Positions 1-8,512 of a stretch of DNA of 64,000 nt are shown here, piece after piece. The translations under genes and the position numbers were made by a program. Numbering within the stretch: position 1 is the stretch's first letter; the number at the start of each line of letters is the position of its first letter. Source of the stretch: Armatimonadota bacterium (GTDB lineage Bacteria > Armatimonadota > Fimbriimonadia > Fimbriimonadales > Fimbriimonadaceae); contig JAFDWS010000001.1 of NCBI GenBank assembly GCA_018268375.1, forward strand, positions 648,627 to 712,626, given 5' to 3'. The notes beneath the pieces are model-generated. The model saw only the letters and a list, made by a program, of their open reading frames with translations, was not told the origin of the DNA and searched no databases.

Positions 1-1
1 T

Positions 2-151
2 CAAGCGGGCGAAGGTGAGGAGATCATCTATGCCGACTTGGAGCTTGGGCTCGCCGATGAGAAGCAGAACGTGATGGTGCCAGGAAAGTACGAGACCAAC
101 TCGTTCACATCGCGGAGGCCGGAGCTTTACAAGTCCCTTCTTGACGAGTAG
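2..151 (+). CDS. C-terminal end of a nitrilase-family (carbon-nitrogen hydrolase) protein, partial
   Basis: Only the last 49 codons are in the window; the reading frame is open from the left edge to a TAG at 149-151. The tail contains an EEIIYADLEL strand followed by a final RRPELYKSLL segment. This matches the usual C-terminus of nitrilase-superfamily amidohydrolases, where 'RRPxLY' closes the domain. Family members hydrolyse C-N bonds of nitriles, amides or carbamoyl compounds in the cytoplasm. The catalytic Glu-Lys-Cys residues lie outside the window, so neither substrate nor activity can be judged. The assignment rests on the tail motif alone. Confidence 0.55.
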   Translation, partial: QAGEGEEIIYADLELGLADEKQNVMVPGKYETNSFTSRRPELYKSLLDE

Positions 152-164
152 GTAGCATCCGGTC

Positions 165-1250
165 GTGAGAAGTAGAACTTGGATGCGCGCTTTCGCGCTT
201 TTGGGCGTAGTCGGACTGACGGCGCCCTACACGGCCGCTTTCGCACAACAGGTGGTGACGATTGCAGACGTCCTCAACGGGAAGTCGGTCCCGCTGAGCT
301 TTAAGGTGGCTGACCTGCCGGGCGACTACAAACCAGTGCACATCAAGGTCAGCGGCAGTGGAGGCGGCGGCTTCTTCGACATGTTGATGGGAATGCTTGG
401 CCCGTTCGCGATGATGGGCGGGAGTTCGCCGAAGGATCAAGACTCCGCCGCCTTTATGGCCGTGATCGACCTCAGTTGGACCAAGGGCGACGTCGTCAAG
501 GTGCAGGGCAAGGACTTCTTGGTCACCTACAAGTGGTCGATCGAACCCCGAGACCTCATGACGCAAACCGCGAACAATTCGACCGATTCCAAGGCCAACC
601 CGCTTGCCGACACGCCCTTGAGCCTCGCCCTCGTCGCGGTGGACAACATTGCTGCGATCAGCCCGGCGAACGGTGTCACCAAGGAAGACCTGATCAAGGT
701 GCAGACCATGAAGATGCACAGCGATGCCGAGGCCGCAGCAGCAGGAACTGCTCCGACCGAGGTAGCCCACGATGCTCCGGCGGCCGAGGCCGCGACTCCC
801 GACGACCAAGGTCTTTCCCACGCCAAGCAACTTGGAATGGCCCTTCAAATTTACGCGCAAGACTATGACGATGTGCTGCCGTACGCGCAAGGCACGAAGG
901 CCGTGCAGTTCGTGACCTACCCTTACGTGAAGAACATTGACGTTTGGAAGACGATGAACCCGAATGGCAGCGACTTTCGATTCAACATCGCGGTCGGCGG
1001 ATCGTCGCTGCCCGCGATCGACCTCCCCGCTGAAACGGTCATGTTCTTCGAGTCGAAGCCTTGGCCCGATGGGACTCGGCTCGTGACGTTCTTGGACGGG
1101 CACGCGCGCCGCGTCACCCACGACGAGTGGCCGACTGTCGAGGCCTCAATGAAGAAGAGCTATCCGAAGGTTGCCAAGCCCCTTCCGCTGAGCTACGGTA
1201 TGGATTGGAATCCGGGAGGCGCCTTCCCTATGCTCTTAAGCGGTAGGTGA
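165..1250 (+). CDS. Secreted protein with C-terminal DUF1559-like 'FLDGH' region
   Basis: Predicted 361 aa exported protein. An N-terminal signal peptide ends near AAFAQQ (about residue 28); an internal Met seven codons in (183) is an equally good start. The middle holds a Gly/Met-rich stretch (SGSGGGGFF...GMLGPFAMMGG), and an Ala/Glu/Asp linker follows around residues 185-215. The C-terminal part (about 218-330) has SHAKQLGMALQIYAQDYDD and then VTFLDGHARRV. This is the pattern of the type II pilin-like DUF1559/H-X9-DG proteins that are abundant in Planctomycetes and Armatimonadota. The usual N-terminal pilin methylation motif is not visible, so this is probably a soluble secreted variant. 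Function unknown. The 3' end overlaps the convergent gene at 1228-1680 by 23 bp. Confidence 0.8.
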   Translation: MRSRTWMRAFALLGVVGLTAPYTAAFAQQVVTIADVLNGKSVPLSFKVADLPGDYKPVHIKVSGSGGGGFFDMLMGMLGPFAMMGGSSPKDQDSAAFMAVIDLSWTKGDVVKVQGKDFLVTYKWSIEPRDLMTQTANNSTDSKANPLADTPLSLALVAVDNIAAISPANGVTKEDLIKVQTMKMHSDAEAAAAGTAPTEVAHDAPAAEAATPDDQGLSHAKQLGMALQIYAQDYDDVLPYAQGTKAVQFVTYPYVKNIDVWKTMNPNGSDFRFNIAVGGSSLPAIDLPAETVMFFESKPWPDGTRLVTFLDGHARRVTHDEWPTVEASMKKSYPKVAKPLPLSYGMDWNPGGAFPMLLSGR

Positions 1251-1680
1251 AAACGTCCCGCACGGGCGGCTCGCCCTCCTCCTGCTCGAACCAAACCCGC
1301 AGGCTCTCGCCTCGTCTCTCGTAGACAAGGTAGGAGCCTGTGTCCTTGTTGGTCTGAAGGAACTGAGCGCGGTGCCCGCGCAGCGAGACCAGAGTGAACT
1401 CGGTCCAGCGGTCCATTTCTTCCCAACAAGACATATCCTTGTTGAGATGGCGGAACCGCAGTTGCACTCGGCCCTCGAACTCGCCGAGCAGCATGAATTC
1501 ATAAATATATGGAGATCCCGACCTGAACCACTTGAAGACTCCTGTCAATTGGCCGCCGCGAGGCGGCATCCAAAACTCCTCGACCTCATCGCCAGCGACC
1601 GTACCGTCCCAGTGACCTGCGAACCAGGCAAGATCATTCGTCGTCAAGCCAAGTAGTGGTTCGCGCGGTCGCCCTTCCAT
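1228..1680 (-). CDS. DUF6265-like protein
   Basis: Predicted 150 aa soluble protein without a signal peptide. The pattern LAWFAGHWDGTVAGDEVEEFW, then MPPRGGQLTGVF, then YEFMLLGEFEG resembles the DUF6265 family, small beta-barrel proteins usually annotated as hypothetical with a 'FLAGxW...W(M/T)xPxGG' signature. Family function is not known. The gene runs convergent to the upstream secreted protein and overlaps its 3' end by 23 bp. It diverges from the 56-codon gene that starts at 1713, so the two share a short 32-bp upstream region. The protein assignment is by motif only. Confidence 0.7.
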   Translation of the reverse strand: MEGRPREPLLGLTTNDLAWFAGHWDGTVAGDEVEEFWMPPRGGQLTGVFKWFRSGSPYIYEFMLLGEFEGRVQLRFRHLNKDMSCWEEMDRWTEFTLVSLRGHRAQFLQTNKDTGSYLVYERRGESLRVWFEQEEGEPPVRDVFTYRLRA

Positions 1681-1712
1681 GGAGGAAGTCTATCGCACGA
1701 AGGAAGTGAGTC

Positions 1713-1883
1713 ATGAGGAAGCTGATGTTCGGAATGGCGATGGCCAGTTTGGTGGGTTGGATCTTCTCCAAGCTAGTTCGCCAGACCCGTGTTGTCCGGG
1801 TCGCCAAGGCGCACAAGGAAGACCTCCTGGACGATGCGCTCCTGGAGACCTTCCCTGCAAGCGACCCCGTATCGGTGTACTAG
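1713..1883 (+). CDS. Small membrane-anchored protein with 'LETFPASDPVS' tail
   Basis: A 56-codon ORF: ATG at 1713, TAG at 1881-1883, with a purine-rich AGGAAGTGAG ribosome site just upstream. Residues 3-20 are hydrophobic (MFGMAMASLVGWIFSKL) and may form one membrane segment. The C-terminus reads LLDDALLETFPASDPVSVY. A 'LExTFPASDPxS' ending is a recurring signature of small conserved bacterial proteins of unknown role, which supports this being a real gene despite its length. It ends 4 bp inside the convergent HAF-repeat gene. Function unknown. Confidence 0.65.
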   Translation: MRKLMFGMAMASLVGWIFSKLVRQTRVVRVAKAHKEDLLDDALLETFPASDPVSVY

Positions 1884-2950
1884 TCCGCGTCGATCACCGA
1901 GCCTGGCCGCGGCTGCTTGGTGCGTAGATCAAGCAGCCATGCCTCTTGGCCCGATCCAAAGTCCCCGTATCCAACGATCACGTTTCCATCGTTGGAGACT
2001 CCCTGGGCGGACAATAATTGCACGCTCTGCACGTTGATTCCGAGCGATGAGCACACCGCCCTCAGGCTCCGCACACCGTGCTGAGCATCCCAAATGAAGG
2101 CTTCGCCAGAACTGGACTGGGCGCTGTAGTTGGCGAGCCCCACGATCACTCGACCGTCCGCAGAGCACCCGAGGGCCGTGCTCGTCGTCCGCACTTGGGT
2201 CTGGAAGAGGTCGACGCGGCCTTGAGCCATCCAGGCAACGGCGTTACCCCGAGAGGTGCCAACGACCGTCGCGCCGTCCAGCGAAACGTCCGTTGCTGCG
2301 CCCGTCGAATCGATCGGCACGAGCCCGTTTTGAGGCGTCCACCGGAACGGCTGTTGACCCGAGAGGCCGATTCCGTAACCGACGACCGTGTTCCCGTCGC
2401 TCGAGACCCCGGTGGCCGTGCTCTGGAAGCTCCCGCCCGGCACGTCGCCGAGCCCGATCATGCCGCTCGCCTGCGTCCATCGAAAGGCCTGTACCCCGAA
2501 CGGGCTCAAGCTCCGTCCGACGATGGTGCGGGCGTCGTCCGTGATCCCGAGGGCTTGCCCAAAGGTGTTGGCGCCTCCAAGGTTCCCAAGAGCCACCATT
2601 CCCGACGGCTCACTCCACCGGAAGGCTGTTCCGCCTTCCCCAGCGCTTCCGTCGTCGCTACTGCCCACGACAACACGCCCATCCCAACTGCAGGCGTTCG
2701 CTTGGCTCGAAAAGGAACCACCCTGCAGGTCACCGAGAGGAAAGACTCCGAAACCCGCCCGCCAAAGAAACGCCTCAAAGCCCTGGCTTGAAAGGGCGTA
2801 CCCGACGGCCGTGCTTCCGTCCCCAGACACTCCAAGGGCGAGACTTGGCGATCCTTGGCCAAGAAAGCCAAGGCGGTAGAGCCTGGGAGCGGAGAATGCC
2901 GTAGTGGAGATGAAGGCAAGAGATGCGAGGATGCAAGTGCGAAGAATCAT
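1880..2950 (-). CDS. Secreted HAF-repeat protein
   Basis: Predicted 356 aa. The ATG at 2950 gives a signal peptide (MILRTCILASLAFISTTAFSA); a GTG three codons upstream is the alternative. The mature part is a run of about 40-residue repeats with the pattern 'DGxxVVGxS/Y...AFRWT...GMxxLGDLxGG', seen at least six times. This is the 'extracellular repeat, HAF family', thought to form a beta-propeller-like fold. No PEP-CTERM anchor is visible at the C-terminus (LDLRTKQPRPGSVIDAD). A second protein of similar style lies at 49583-50578. Role unknown; probably secreted to the cell surface. Confidence 0.8.
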   Translation of the reverse strand: MILRTCILASLAFISTTAFSAPRLYRLGFLGQGSPSLALGVSGDGSTAVGYALSSQGFEAFLWRAGFGVFPLGDLQGGSFSSQANACSWDGRVVVGSSDDGSAGEGGTAFRWSEPSGMVALGNLGGANTFGQALGITDDARTIVGRSLSPFGVQAFRWTQASGMIGLGDVPGGSFQSTATGVSSDGNTVVGYGIGLSGQQPFRWTPQNGLVPIDSTGAATDVSLDGATVVGTSRGNAVAWMAQGRVDLFQTQVRTTSTALGCSADGRVIVGLANYSAQSSSGEAFIWDAQHGVRSLRAVCSSLGINVQSVQLLSAQGVSNDGNVIVGYGDFGSGQEAWLLDLRTKQPRPGSVIDAD

Positions 2951-3012
2951 GGCAACCACCGTTCAGAACGCGCCTTCCGATGGCCGCGTTCACATGAAAT
3001 GTCTAATGCGAT

Positions 3013-4098
3013 TCAAATGTGCTCGTAGCGCGTGTTCCGACGTTTGGGCGTGTAACCCGCGTCAGTGATCAAACGTTCGAACTCGGCCGCATTGAGAATG
3101 AACTTGTTCCCAGCCGCGCTCACCACGTTCTCCTCAATCATTGTCGAACCAAAATCGTCGGCACCGTAGCGGAGCCCGAGCTGGGCGATCTTTGGCCCCT
3201 GCGTCAGGATCGACAATTGAAGATGGTCGATGTTGTCGAGGAAGATCCGAGCGACGGCGATGGTCCGGAGGTAGTCGAAAGCGGAGGCTTTCTTAGGGAT
3301 GGGAAGCTGGGTCTCTTCGGGCTGGAAGTTCCACGCGACGAAGGCACGGAACGGCTGACACTCGTCTTGGAGGTCGCGGATTCGCTGCAAGTGTTCGACC
3401 CGGTCTTCGAACGTCTCGACATGCCCGAACATCATGCTGGCGCTCGACCGCATGCCAAGCGCCGCTGCAGTGCGCATGCACTCCAACCATTCGTCGGTCT
3501 TGTCCTTATAGGGCGCAATGAGATTCCGGACACGGTCCACTAAGATCTCGCCTCCCGCGCCGGGGATGCTCTCGTGTCCCACCGCCCTCAGCCGCTCCAG
3601 CGTCTCGCGCACGGAGAGCTTGCTGATGTGAGCGACGTAATTGATCTCAGCAGGGGAAAGAGCGTGGAGGTTGACGGACGGAAACTCTTGCTTGATCCTG
3701 GCGAAGACACGCTCGAACCAATCGATCTTGAGCTTGGGGTTCAGGCCGCCCTGAAACAGGATCTCGGTGCCGCCTTGTTCGACGGTGTCGCGCACCTTGT
3801 CGAGGATTTCATCCTCTGAAAGCGTGTACCCCTCGTCGTGGCCCGGCACCCGGTAAAAGGCGCAAAACTTGCAACGCATCCAGCAGACGTTGGTGTAGTT
3901 CAGGATCCTGCCGACGACGTAAGTGACCACGTCTGGGTCGGATTTCGACCGTCGCCGGTGGTCGGCCATGGCGGAAAGGTCGTTAAGGTCGGGGTGATGG
4001 AAAAGGGCTACCCCGTCCTCATAGCTGATCCTGCCACCCGCAAAGACCTTGTCGGCTATGCGGTCAATGGCACTGGGGCTGGGCGGTGCGACGGCCAC
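3013..4098 (-). CDS. mqnC: Cyclic dehypoxanthinyl futalosine synthase MqnC
   Basis: Predicted 361 aa radical SAM enzyme (GTG start). The [4Fe-4S]/SAM motif CWMRCKFC (Cys 72, 76, 79) follows VVGRILNYTNV. Downstream stretches such as TEILFQGGLNPKL, LHALSPAEI and EEVNV-like EENVVSAAG are typical of the MqnC/MqnE/CofH group. MqnC cyclises dehypoxanthine futalosine in the futalosine route to menaquinone. The organism therefore probably makes menaquinone by this route and not by the MenFDHCEBA pathway. No other mqn genes are in the window. A type II NADH dehydrogenase fragment at the right edge would be a plausible user of menaquinone. The length is normal for the family. Confidence 0.93.
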   Translation of the reverse strand: MAVAPPSPSAIDRIADKVFAGGRISYEDGVALFHHPDLNDLSAMADHRRRSKSDPDVVTYVVGRILNYTNVCWMRCKFCAFYRVPGHDEGYTLSEDEILDKVRDTVEQGGTEILFQGGLNPKLKIDWFERVFARIKQEFPSVNLHALSPAEINYVAHISKLSVRETLERLRAVGHESIPGAGGEILVDRVRNLIAPYKDKTDEWLECMRTAAALGMRSSASMMFGHVETFEDRVEHLQRIRDLQDECQPFRAFVAWNFQPEETQLPIPKKASAFDYLRTIAVARIFLDNIDHLQLSILTQGPKIAQLGLRYGADDFGSTMIEENVVSAAGNKFILNAAEFERLITDAGYTPKRRNTRYEHI

Positions 4099-4148
4099 AC
4101 CCTCATTCTACGTTGCGCTCTGGCCTTTTCGTGGGCCCGTCAGGCACG

Positions 4149-4183
4149 AAAAGGCCCGCACGACAAGTCGTGCAGGCCAAAAA
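4149..4183 (-). terminator. Rho-independent terminator of the 4190-4603 gene
   Basis: On the minus strand, directly after the stop at 4190, there is a GC-rich hairpin. GGCC plus GCACGAC pairs with GTCGTGC plus GGCC around a 2-nt loop with one internal mismatch, and TTTT follows at 4152-4149. A second, overlapping 12-bp inverted repeat (4122-4133 with 4145-4156) could instead terminate mqnC-proximal readthrough from the other side. Confidence 0.7.
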
Positions 4184-4189
4184 GCGGTT

Positions 4190-4603
4190 TCAACCGCGTC
4201 GCAGTTCGACAGTCTGTCGTTGGGTGGCGCCTCGGAAGACGACATTGCCCGCCGGGTCGCTGATGACGAACGCGATGCCGTCGTTCTCAGGCGCCCCGCC
4301 ATCGGTCAACCGCCCTTCCACGTGGAAACGGTGGCCCTCACGATCGATCGCGGCCGCGGCGAACACCACGACCGGGGTGTCGCCTTGGAGGTCCATGCGG
4401 ACCACGTTGCCGTGGATCGCGAGCGCACCGCGTGGCGTCATGACTGTCGCCTGGAGCGAGCCACGGATGGCGTCTCCTCGCTTAGCACCATAGAAACTGA
4501 CGCCTCGCATGTGTTCGCCCCCGCCCATGCCGCGAACGGCAAAGTTCTGAGCGGACGAGATCGCCGAAACCAAGATCAAGAGTCCAAGTCCAAAGAGCTT
4601 CAT
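4190..4603 (-). CDS. Small secreted protein, unknown
   Basis: Predicted 137 aa. A clear signal peptide (MKLFGLGLLILVSAISSAQ) is followed by a beta-rich domain with stretches RGDAIRGSLQATV, GALAIHGNVVRMDLQ and GRLTDGGAPENDGIAFVI. Nothing identifies a family. It is followed by a convincing terminator and preceded by the terminator of the PEP-CTERM gene upstream, so it is most likely a single-gene transcript. Probably periplasmic or secreted. Confidence 0.65.
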   Translation of the reverse strand: MKLFGLGLLILVSAISSAQNFAVRGMGGGEHMRGVSFYGAKRGDAIRGSLQATVMTPRGALAIHGNVVRMDLQGDTPVVVFAAAAIDREGHRFHVEGRLTDGGAPENDGIAFVISDPAGNVVFRGATQRQTVELRRG

Positions 4604-4660
4604 AAGCTTCCTCTCAATGGCGATGGACGTTCGCGATGGCCCAGAGTTCAGAACGGCGCG

Positions 4661-4699
4661 AAAAAAGAAGAGGCCGGAGCACCCGAAGGTGGTCCGGCC
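4661..4699 (-). terminator. Rho-independent terminator of the PEP-CTERM gene
   Basis: Read on the minus strand, 23 bp after the stop at 4722: GGCCGGA-CCACC with loop TTCG, then GGTG and TCCGGCC, then a T-rich tail TCTTCTTTTTT (4671-4661). The stem is long, has a stable TTCG-type loop and a strong T tract. Confidence 0.85.
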
Positions 4700-4721
4700 C
4701 AGTGTCGCAAGCTCGAAGAGC

Positions 4722-5309
4722 TTACTTGCGGCGGCGGCGAAGAAGAGCCGCGACGCCAGCGCCGAGAGCGATCATGGAAGTCGGCTCGGGCACGACGTTG
4801 ATGTTGTCGAACTGGAACCAGCTGTTGGCGCCGTCGTCCAGGGTCATCTTCACGACGTTGGTCATGTTGGCGAGAGCGAACGTGTGAAGGTTCGCGCCGT
4901 CGCTCAGGAAGAAGGACTCAGTGTCGGTCGTGTTGTCGGCGCGGGTGCCGATCAAGGTAACCGTCTGGCCCGTCTGGCCGCGGAAAACGTCGCAAAGGTC
5001 GATCGAGCGGACCGTGAAGGCGCCGCCGCCCGACTTGGTCATCACAGCAACGTCCTCAAGGTAGTTCGCAAACAGCGAGCAGCTGCCGGTGTAATAAGGA
5101 AGGGCGCTCGTCCAAGAGGCGAGGGCGTCCGAACCACCGACGTGCGTCGTGGAATTGAACTGATAGCCACGAGAGGTGACCTGGTCGCCAAAAAGCGTGA
5201 AGCCCTGGCCGCCACCGTTGTTGTTGAGATCCTCGAAGTCCACCACTTGAGCCTGGGCGGACAGCGCAGACACGGCCAAGCCGGCCATGATCACGAGTTT
5301 AAGATTCAT
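4722..5309 (-). CDS. PEP-CTERM sorting domain protein
   Basis: Predicted 195 aa. It has an N-terminal signal peptide (LVIMAGLAVSALSAQAQ), then a beta-sandwich-like domain (VDFEDLNNNGGGQGF, SIDLCDVFRGQTG, SWFQFDNINVV). The C-terminal tripartite sorting signal is VPEP, a hydrophobic segment (SMIALGAGVAALL) and RRRRK. Such proteins are exported and processed by an exosortase; no exosortase gene lies in this window. The domain ahead of the anchor resembles the 'FDN(I)' ending that often precedes PEP-CTERM signals. A GAGGAG ribosome site lies about 10 bp before the ATG. Ligand and role unknown. Confidence 0.88.
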   Translation of the reverse strand: MNLKLVIMAGLAVSALSAQAQVVDFEDLNNNGGGQGFTLFGDQVTSRGYQFNSTTHVGGSDALASWTSALPYYTGSCSLFANYLEDVAVMTKSGGGAFTVRSIDLCDVFRGQTGQTVTLIGTRADNTTDTESFFLSDGANLHTFALANMTNVVKMTLDDGANSWFQFDNINVVPEPTSMIALGAGVAALLRRRRK

Positions 5310-5463
5310 GTTGTAACCACTCCTCAGTCAAGCAAAAGACTGAACCGCACAAATCCTATCACATCTCACACATGAATTTCTAAAACCTGGGAAAAACCTG
5401 GTAATCCGTTGGGCCTAGACTGGGAACGAAGGCGAACGAATCTGGCAAGAGTGCCGTCCAGGC

Positions 5464-6069
5464 TCAACTTTGCCCCCGCAGCCGGATCATCTCCTGGGCC
5501 ACGGAGGGAGCCTGCTTTGCGAACTCGGAGACGACCCGGTCGAAGTCGCGCTCAGGCTTGTTTTGCGAGAGTTTCGCCTTCGCTTCGACCCGAGAGGCGA
5601 CGAGACGGAAAGCGATCACGCCCGACAGCTTCTGCTGCCAGAAGCCACGATCCATGTCGGGGCTGCCCGAGACTGCATATTCGGGGTCAAACTCCTGGAC
5701 GAGCTTTGCCAGCGAGTCGAGCGCCTCCTCACTGCTCAGCACCTCGGGCCGACCTGTGACATGGACGGCCACGTAGTTCCAGGTCGGCACATTGGGGCTC
5801 GTCGCATAAACCTGCGGCGACACATAAGCGTGGGGCCCGTGGAAGACAGCCAGTTGGGGCTCACCCTCCTCCAAGCTCACGCGATGAGGGTTCGCTACAG
5901 CGAGATGGCCCAAAAAGGTCAAGGGCTCCGCCGCCTCGACGACAAGAGGCAGGTGTGTGGCGGACAGAGCGCCGTCCGCGGCAGTGAACAGGGTCGCAAA
6001 GCTGTTCTCCCGGCAGATCCTCACGATCTCAGCCGGATCCTCGATCTTGAACCACTCAGGAACGTACAC
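5464..6069 (-). CDS. PaiB-type FMN-binding protein
   Basis: Predicted 201 aa. I start it at the GTG at 6069, since the protein then begins VYVPEWFKIEDPAEIVRIC, the normal N-terminus of PaiB-like proteins. The longer frame merely reads through the preceding gene. Diagnostic stretches are ATHLPLVVE, HLAVANPH, AVFHGPHAYVSP and VPTWNYVAVHVTG, followed by SGVIAFRLVASRVEAKAKLSQNK. Together these define the FMN-binding split-barrel 'negative transcriptional regulator' family. In Bacillus, PaiB belongs to a polyamine/degradative-enzyme control locus; whether this one regulates or binds flavin enzymatically is not known. It starts 2 bp after the stop of the beta-helix gene, so it is probably co-transcribed with the sugar transporter cluster. 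Confidence 0.85.
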   Translation of the reverse strand: MYVPEWFKIEDPAEIVRICRENSFATLFTAADGALSATHLPLVVEAAEPLTFLGHLAVANPHRVSLEEGEPQLAVFHGPHAYVSPQVYATSPNVPTWNYVAVHVTGRPEVLSSEEALDSLAKLVQEFDPEYAVSGSPDMDRGFWQQKLSGVIAFRLVASRVEAKAKLSQNKPERDFDRVVSEFAKQAPSVAQEMIRLRGQS

Positions 6070-6071
6070 GT

Positions 6072-8459
6072 CTATCTCTTCGGCTTCACTTCCACCTTGA
6101 GAGCGGTATAGCCGTCGATCTCGAAGTGTTCGACCTTCAGCTTGTGGCTGCCGTTGGCCAGGGCGACGCTCTTTGTGTACAGAGTCGGGCCCTGCCAGTG
6201 CCATTCGTCAACGACCAACTTGCCGTCCAGCCACACCCGAACGCCATCGTCACTGGTCACGTTGAGCAGATAGTTGCCGCCGTCCACCTCAAAGCCTCCT
6301 TCCGCCAGCGTCGCGAAGTGGTCGCCAGGCACGCCCTCGAACGGTGATCCGCCCGTGGCGAAGCTCAGTTCGGTCGCTTTCATCGTCGCAAGCGGCTTCT
6401 GCTGTACCATCCAGGACTCATAGGCTTCGAGCTTGGTCCGAGGGTCGCGGCTCTCGTCCCATGACCAGAACTTCACGTTCCAATCGATCGGCAGGAACGA
6501 TTTGCTCCAACCGAACCCGATCGGCGAGCCGGCTGCCGTCACGATTCCACGGTAGTCAGTGGTCTCGCCGCCCGTGTAGACCAGTTCGATGTCGATGTCC
6601 TTTTCGGAGGGACTCCATGTCGCCGTCACCGAGCCAGGAACCTTGCCCTCGCTCGCCGTTAGCTTGACCCCCTTCGAGAGGCTCTTGACTTTCCACTTAC
6701 CCTCAGGGCCGAGGACTTCGAACGTGCGGCCAGCCTGGTGAGGATCCTTCTTCGAAAGATCGATGCGGGGCCAGAGGAGCGGCCGCTTGAAGTCGTAAGG
6801 GCCCCATTCGTCCATCAGGATGTAGCGGCGGCCGCGCAGTGCCAATTCCTTCAAGAACGGGTTGACGCCGCCAGACAGGGGCTTGACGTAGAACTGGGCG
6901 ACCTCCTTGGCCTCCTCGAGCCCGAAGGTGGTCTTCTGCTCCTCGGCCTCCTCGATCTTCTCGCGCAGGTCGGCCATGGGGTTCCACGGCACCTCGAAAA
7001 GGAAGAGGTATGCCGGCCCTTCCGGCTCCATCGCGGGGTTCGCGTTGCCACCTCGCGACATCCATGGCTTGCCCGGATCGGTCTCGTCCTTCTCCCAAAT
7101 GTTGTCGGAGAACTTGACGCCTTCGACTGTCGGTTCACTCGATCCCGCCATGAACACGTTCTTCTCTATCACTGTGCCGCTTTGAGCACCTTGGATCTGC
7201 AGCGGGTTCTTGTTCTGATTGAAAAGGTTGTTCCGAACCATGATGTCGGTTCCCGGCCCCAGGATCAACCCCGTTTCCGTCATGCGCTCGAAGAGGTTCT
7301 TCTCGACCACGGTGTCCTTGTTGCGCACATCACGGTGCTTGGGATAGCCCCAGTTGGGGTCTGGAGCGTTCGCGTTCTGCCAGAGGTACACGCCGACCGT
7401 GTCGCCCGAGAAGGAGTTCATCGCGATCCGGTTCTTCTGCCCGTGTTCGATGGCCACGGCTTCGCCGTTCATCGCGAACATGTTCGCCATGACGAGCGTG
7501 TCGTAGCTGTAGCCGCCCCATATTCCGTGCCAACAGTCAACGAGCTTGTTGTTGATGAACTTGTTCCGGCTAAAGGTCGCCTCGATCGCGTTTGCTGGCG
7601 AGTGGCTGAAGTCGTTTGCGAACAGAAGGTTGTCGTTGCACCCGCCTTCACCTGTGTCCATAGTGTGCTGGCCAGCCCAAAGGAAGAAGCCATCGCCGCC
7701 GTGGGTCGCCGAATTGTAAGCGAACGTGTTCTTGCTGCACTGTTCAAAGACCAGGATTCCGGCCGAGTCTTGACCGCGGTTGTAGACCCCGTGCGAATAA
7801 CCCCTCACGCACCAGTCCATTTTGTTGTGCATGACCTTGTTCTCCGACGACCGGTACATGCCGAGGCCTAAACCGGAATTGAAGGACAGGTCGCAGTTCC
7901 AGACAACCCCCTTGTTGCATTGAGTCAGCATCAGTCCGCACTGCCCGCCGTTTACTCTGAGATTCTTGACCTCGAAGTTATTGCATCCGCGGAGGTAGGC
8001 GCCAGCCCCATAACGAAGCCACTCGTCCTTCTCGTTCTGGTGGTAGCTCATCCAATCGGCCTCGTTCTCCTTCTCCTGATCGCTCTGCAAGTGCTGCTTC
8101 CAGTTGTTTGAAAAGTTGCAGTTATAAAGCTTAAGACCTGGACAATTCAACGCCATTAAGGCAACTTTGTAGCCCCGGCACGTCAAGTTTCGGATGGTGA
8201 TGTTCTCACCCTTTACAAGGACACCAAGACCCTTGCGTTGGTCAGGGTCTGCCGTCTGCGGCGAGCCTTCAAGCACCACACCGGTGAAGTCGACCGTGAT
8301 CCCCTTACCTGCGATCGTCAAGACTGGCTGCTTGAGGTCGTCGTTCGAATTGGCCAAGCGATAGACACCGGGCTTCAACTTCGTGGAAGCCGAGATCTGC
8401 CCGCCGTTCTTGATCTCCTGCGCCTGCCCGAGAAGGCATGCGATGAACATGGGCGACAT
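6072..8459 (-). CDS. Secreted parallel beta-helix protein with PA14 domain
   Basis: Predicted 795 aa from the ATG at 8459; upstream codons of the open frame are only the shadow of the permease gene. A short signal-like N-terminus (MFIACLLGQAQ) is followed by a long right-handed beta-helix (about residues 40-480). It shows PbH1-type repeats such as NITIRNLTCRGYKVALM, NVFNNKLVDC-like turns and IMVRNNLFNQNKNPLQI. The C-terminal 90 residues (GDHFATLAEGGFEVDGGNYLLNVTSDDGVRVWLDGKLVVDEW) form a PA14-type carbohydrate-binding module. The fold suits a polysaccharide lyase or carbohydrate-binding surface protein. It lies 53 bp after a sugar permease gene, which suggests that it acts on the glycan whose fragments the transporter imports. 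No catalytic triad could be assigned. Confidence 0.8.
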   Translation of the reverse strand: MSPMFIACLLGQAQEIKNGGQISASTKLKPGVYRLANSNDDLKQPVLTIAGKGITVDFTGVVLEGSPQTADPDQRKGLGVLVKGENITIRNLTCRGYKVALMALNCPGLKLYNCNFSNNWKQHLQSDQEKENEADWMSYHQNEKDEWLRYGAGAYLRGCNNFEVKNLRVNGGQCGLMLTQCNKGVVWNCDLSFNSGLGLGMYRSSENKVMHNKMDWCVRGYSHGVYNRGQDSAGILVFEQCSKNTFAYNSATHGGDGFFLWAGQHTMDTGEGGCNDNLLFANDFSHSPANAIEATFSRNKFINNKLVDCWHGIWGGYSYDTLVMANMFAMNGEAVAIEHGQKNRIAMNSFSGDTVGVYLWQNANAPDPNWGYPKHRDVRNKDTVVEKNLFERMTETGLILGPGTDIMVRNNLFNQNKNPLQIQGAQSGTVIEKNVFMAGSSEPTVEGVKFSDNIWEKDETDPGKPWMSRGGNANPAMEPEGPAYLFLFEVPWNPMADLREKIEEAEEQKTTFGLEEAKEVAQFYVKPLSGGVNPFLKELALRGRRYILMDEWGPYDFKRPLLWPRIDLSKKDPHQAGRTFEVLGPEGKWKVKSLSKGVKLTASEGKVPGSVTATWSPSEKDIDIELVYTGGETTDYRGIVTAAGSPIGFGWSKSFLPIDWNVKFWSWDESRDPRTKLEAYESWMVQQKPLATMKATELSFATGGSPFEGVPGDHFATLAEGGFEVDGGNYLLNVTSDDGVRVWLDGKLVVDEWHWQGPTLYTKSVALANGSHKLKVEHFEIDGYTALKVEVKPKR

Positions 8460-8512
8460 GGCTCGATTCTGGCATGGCCGGCGACCTCCCCAGAGGGTCA
8501 GCCGCGCCGGCG

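Noticed and set aside
105..1121. A 338-codon minus-strand frame across the DUF1559-like gene
   Set aside because: Arg/His-rich composition and complete overlap with a gene that has a signal peptide and family motifs; it is a high-GC shadow.
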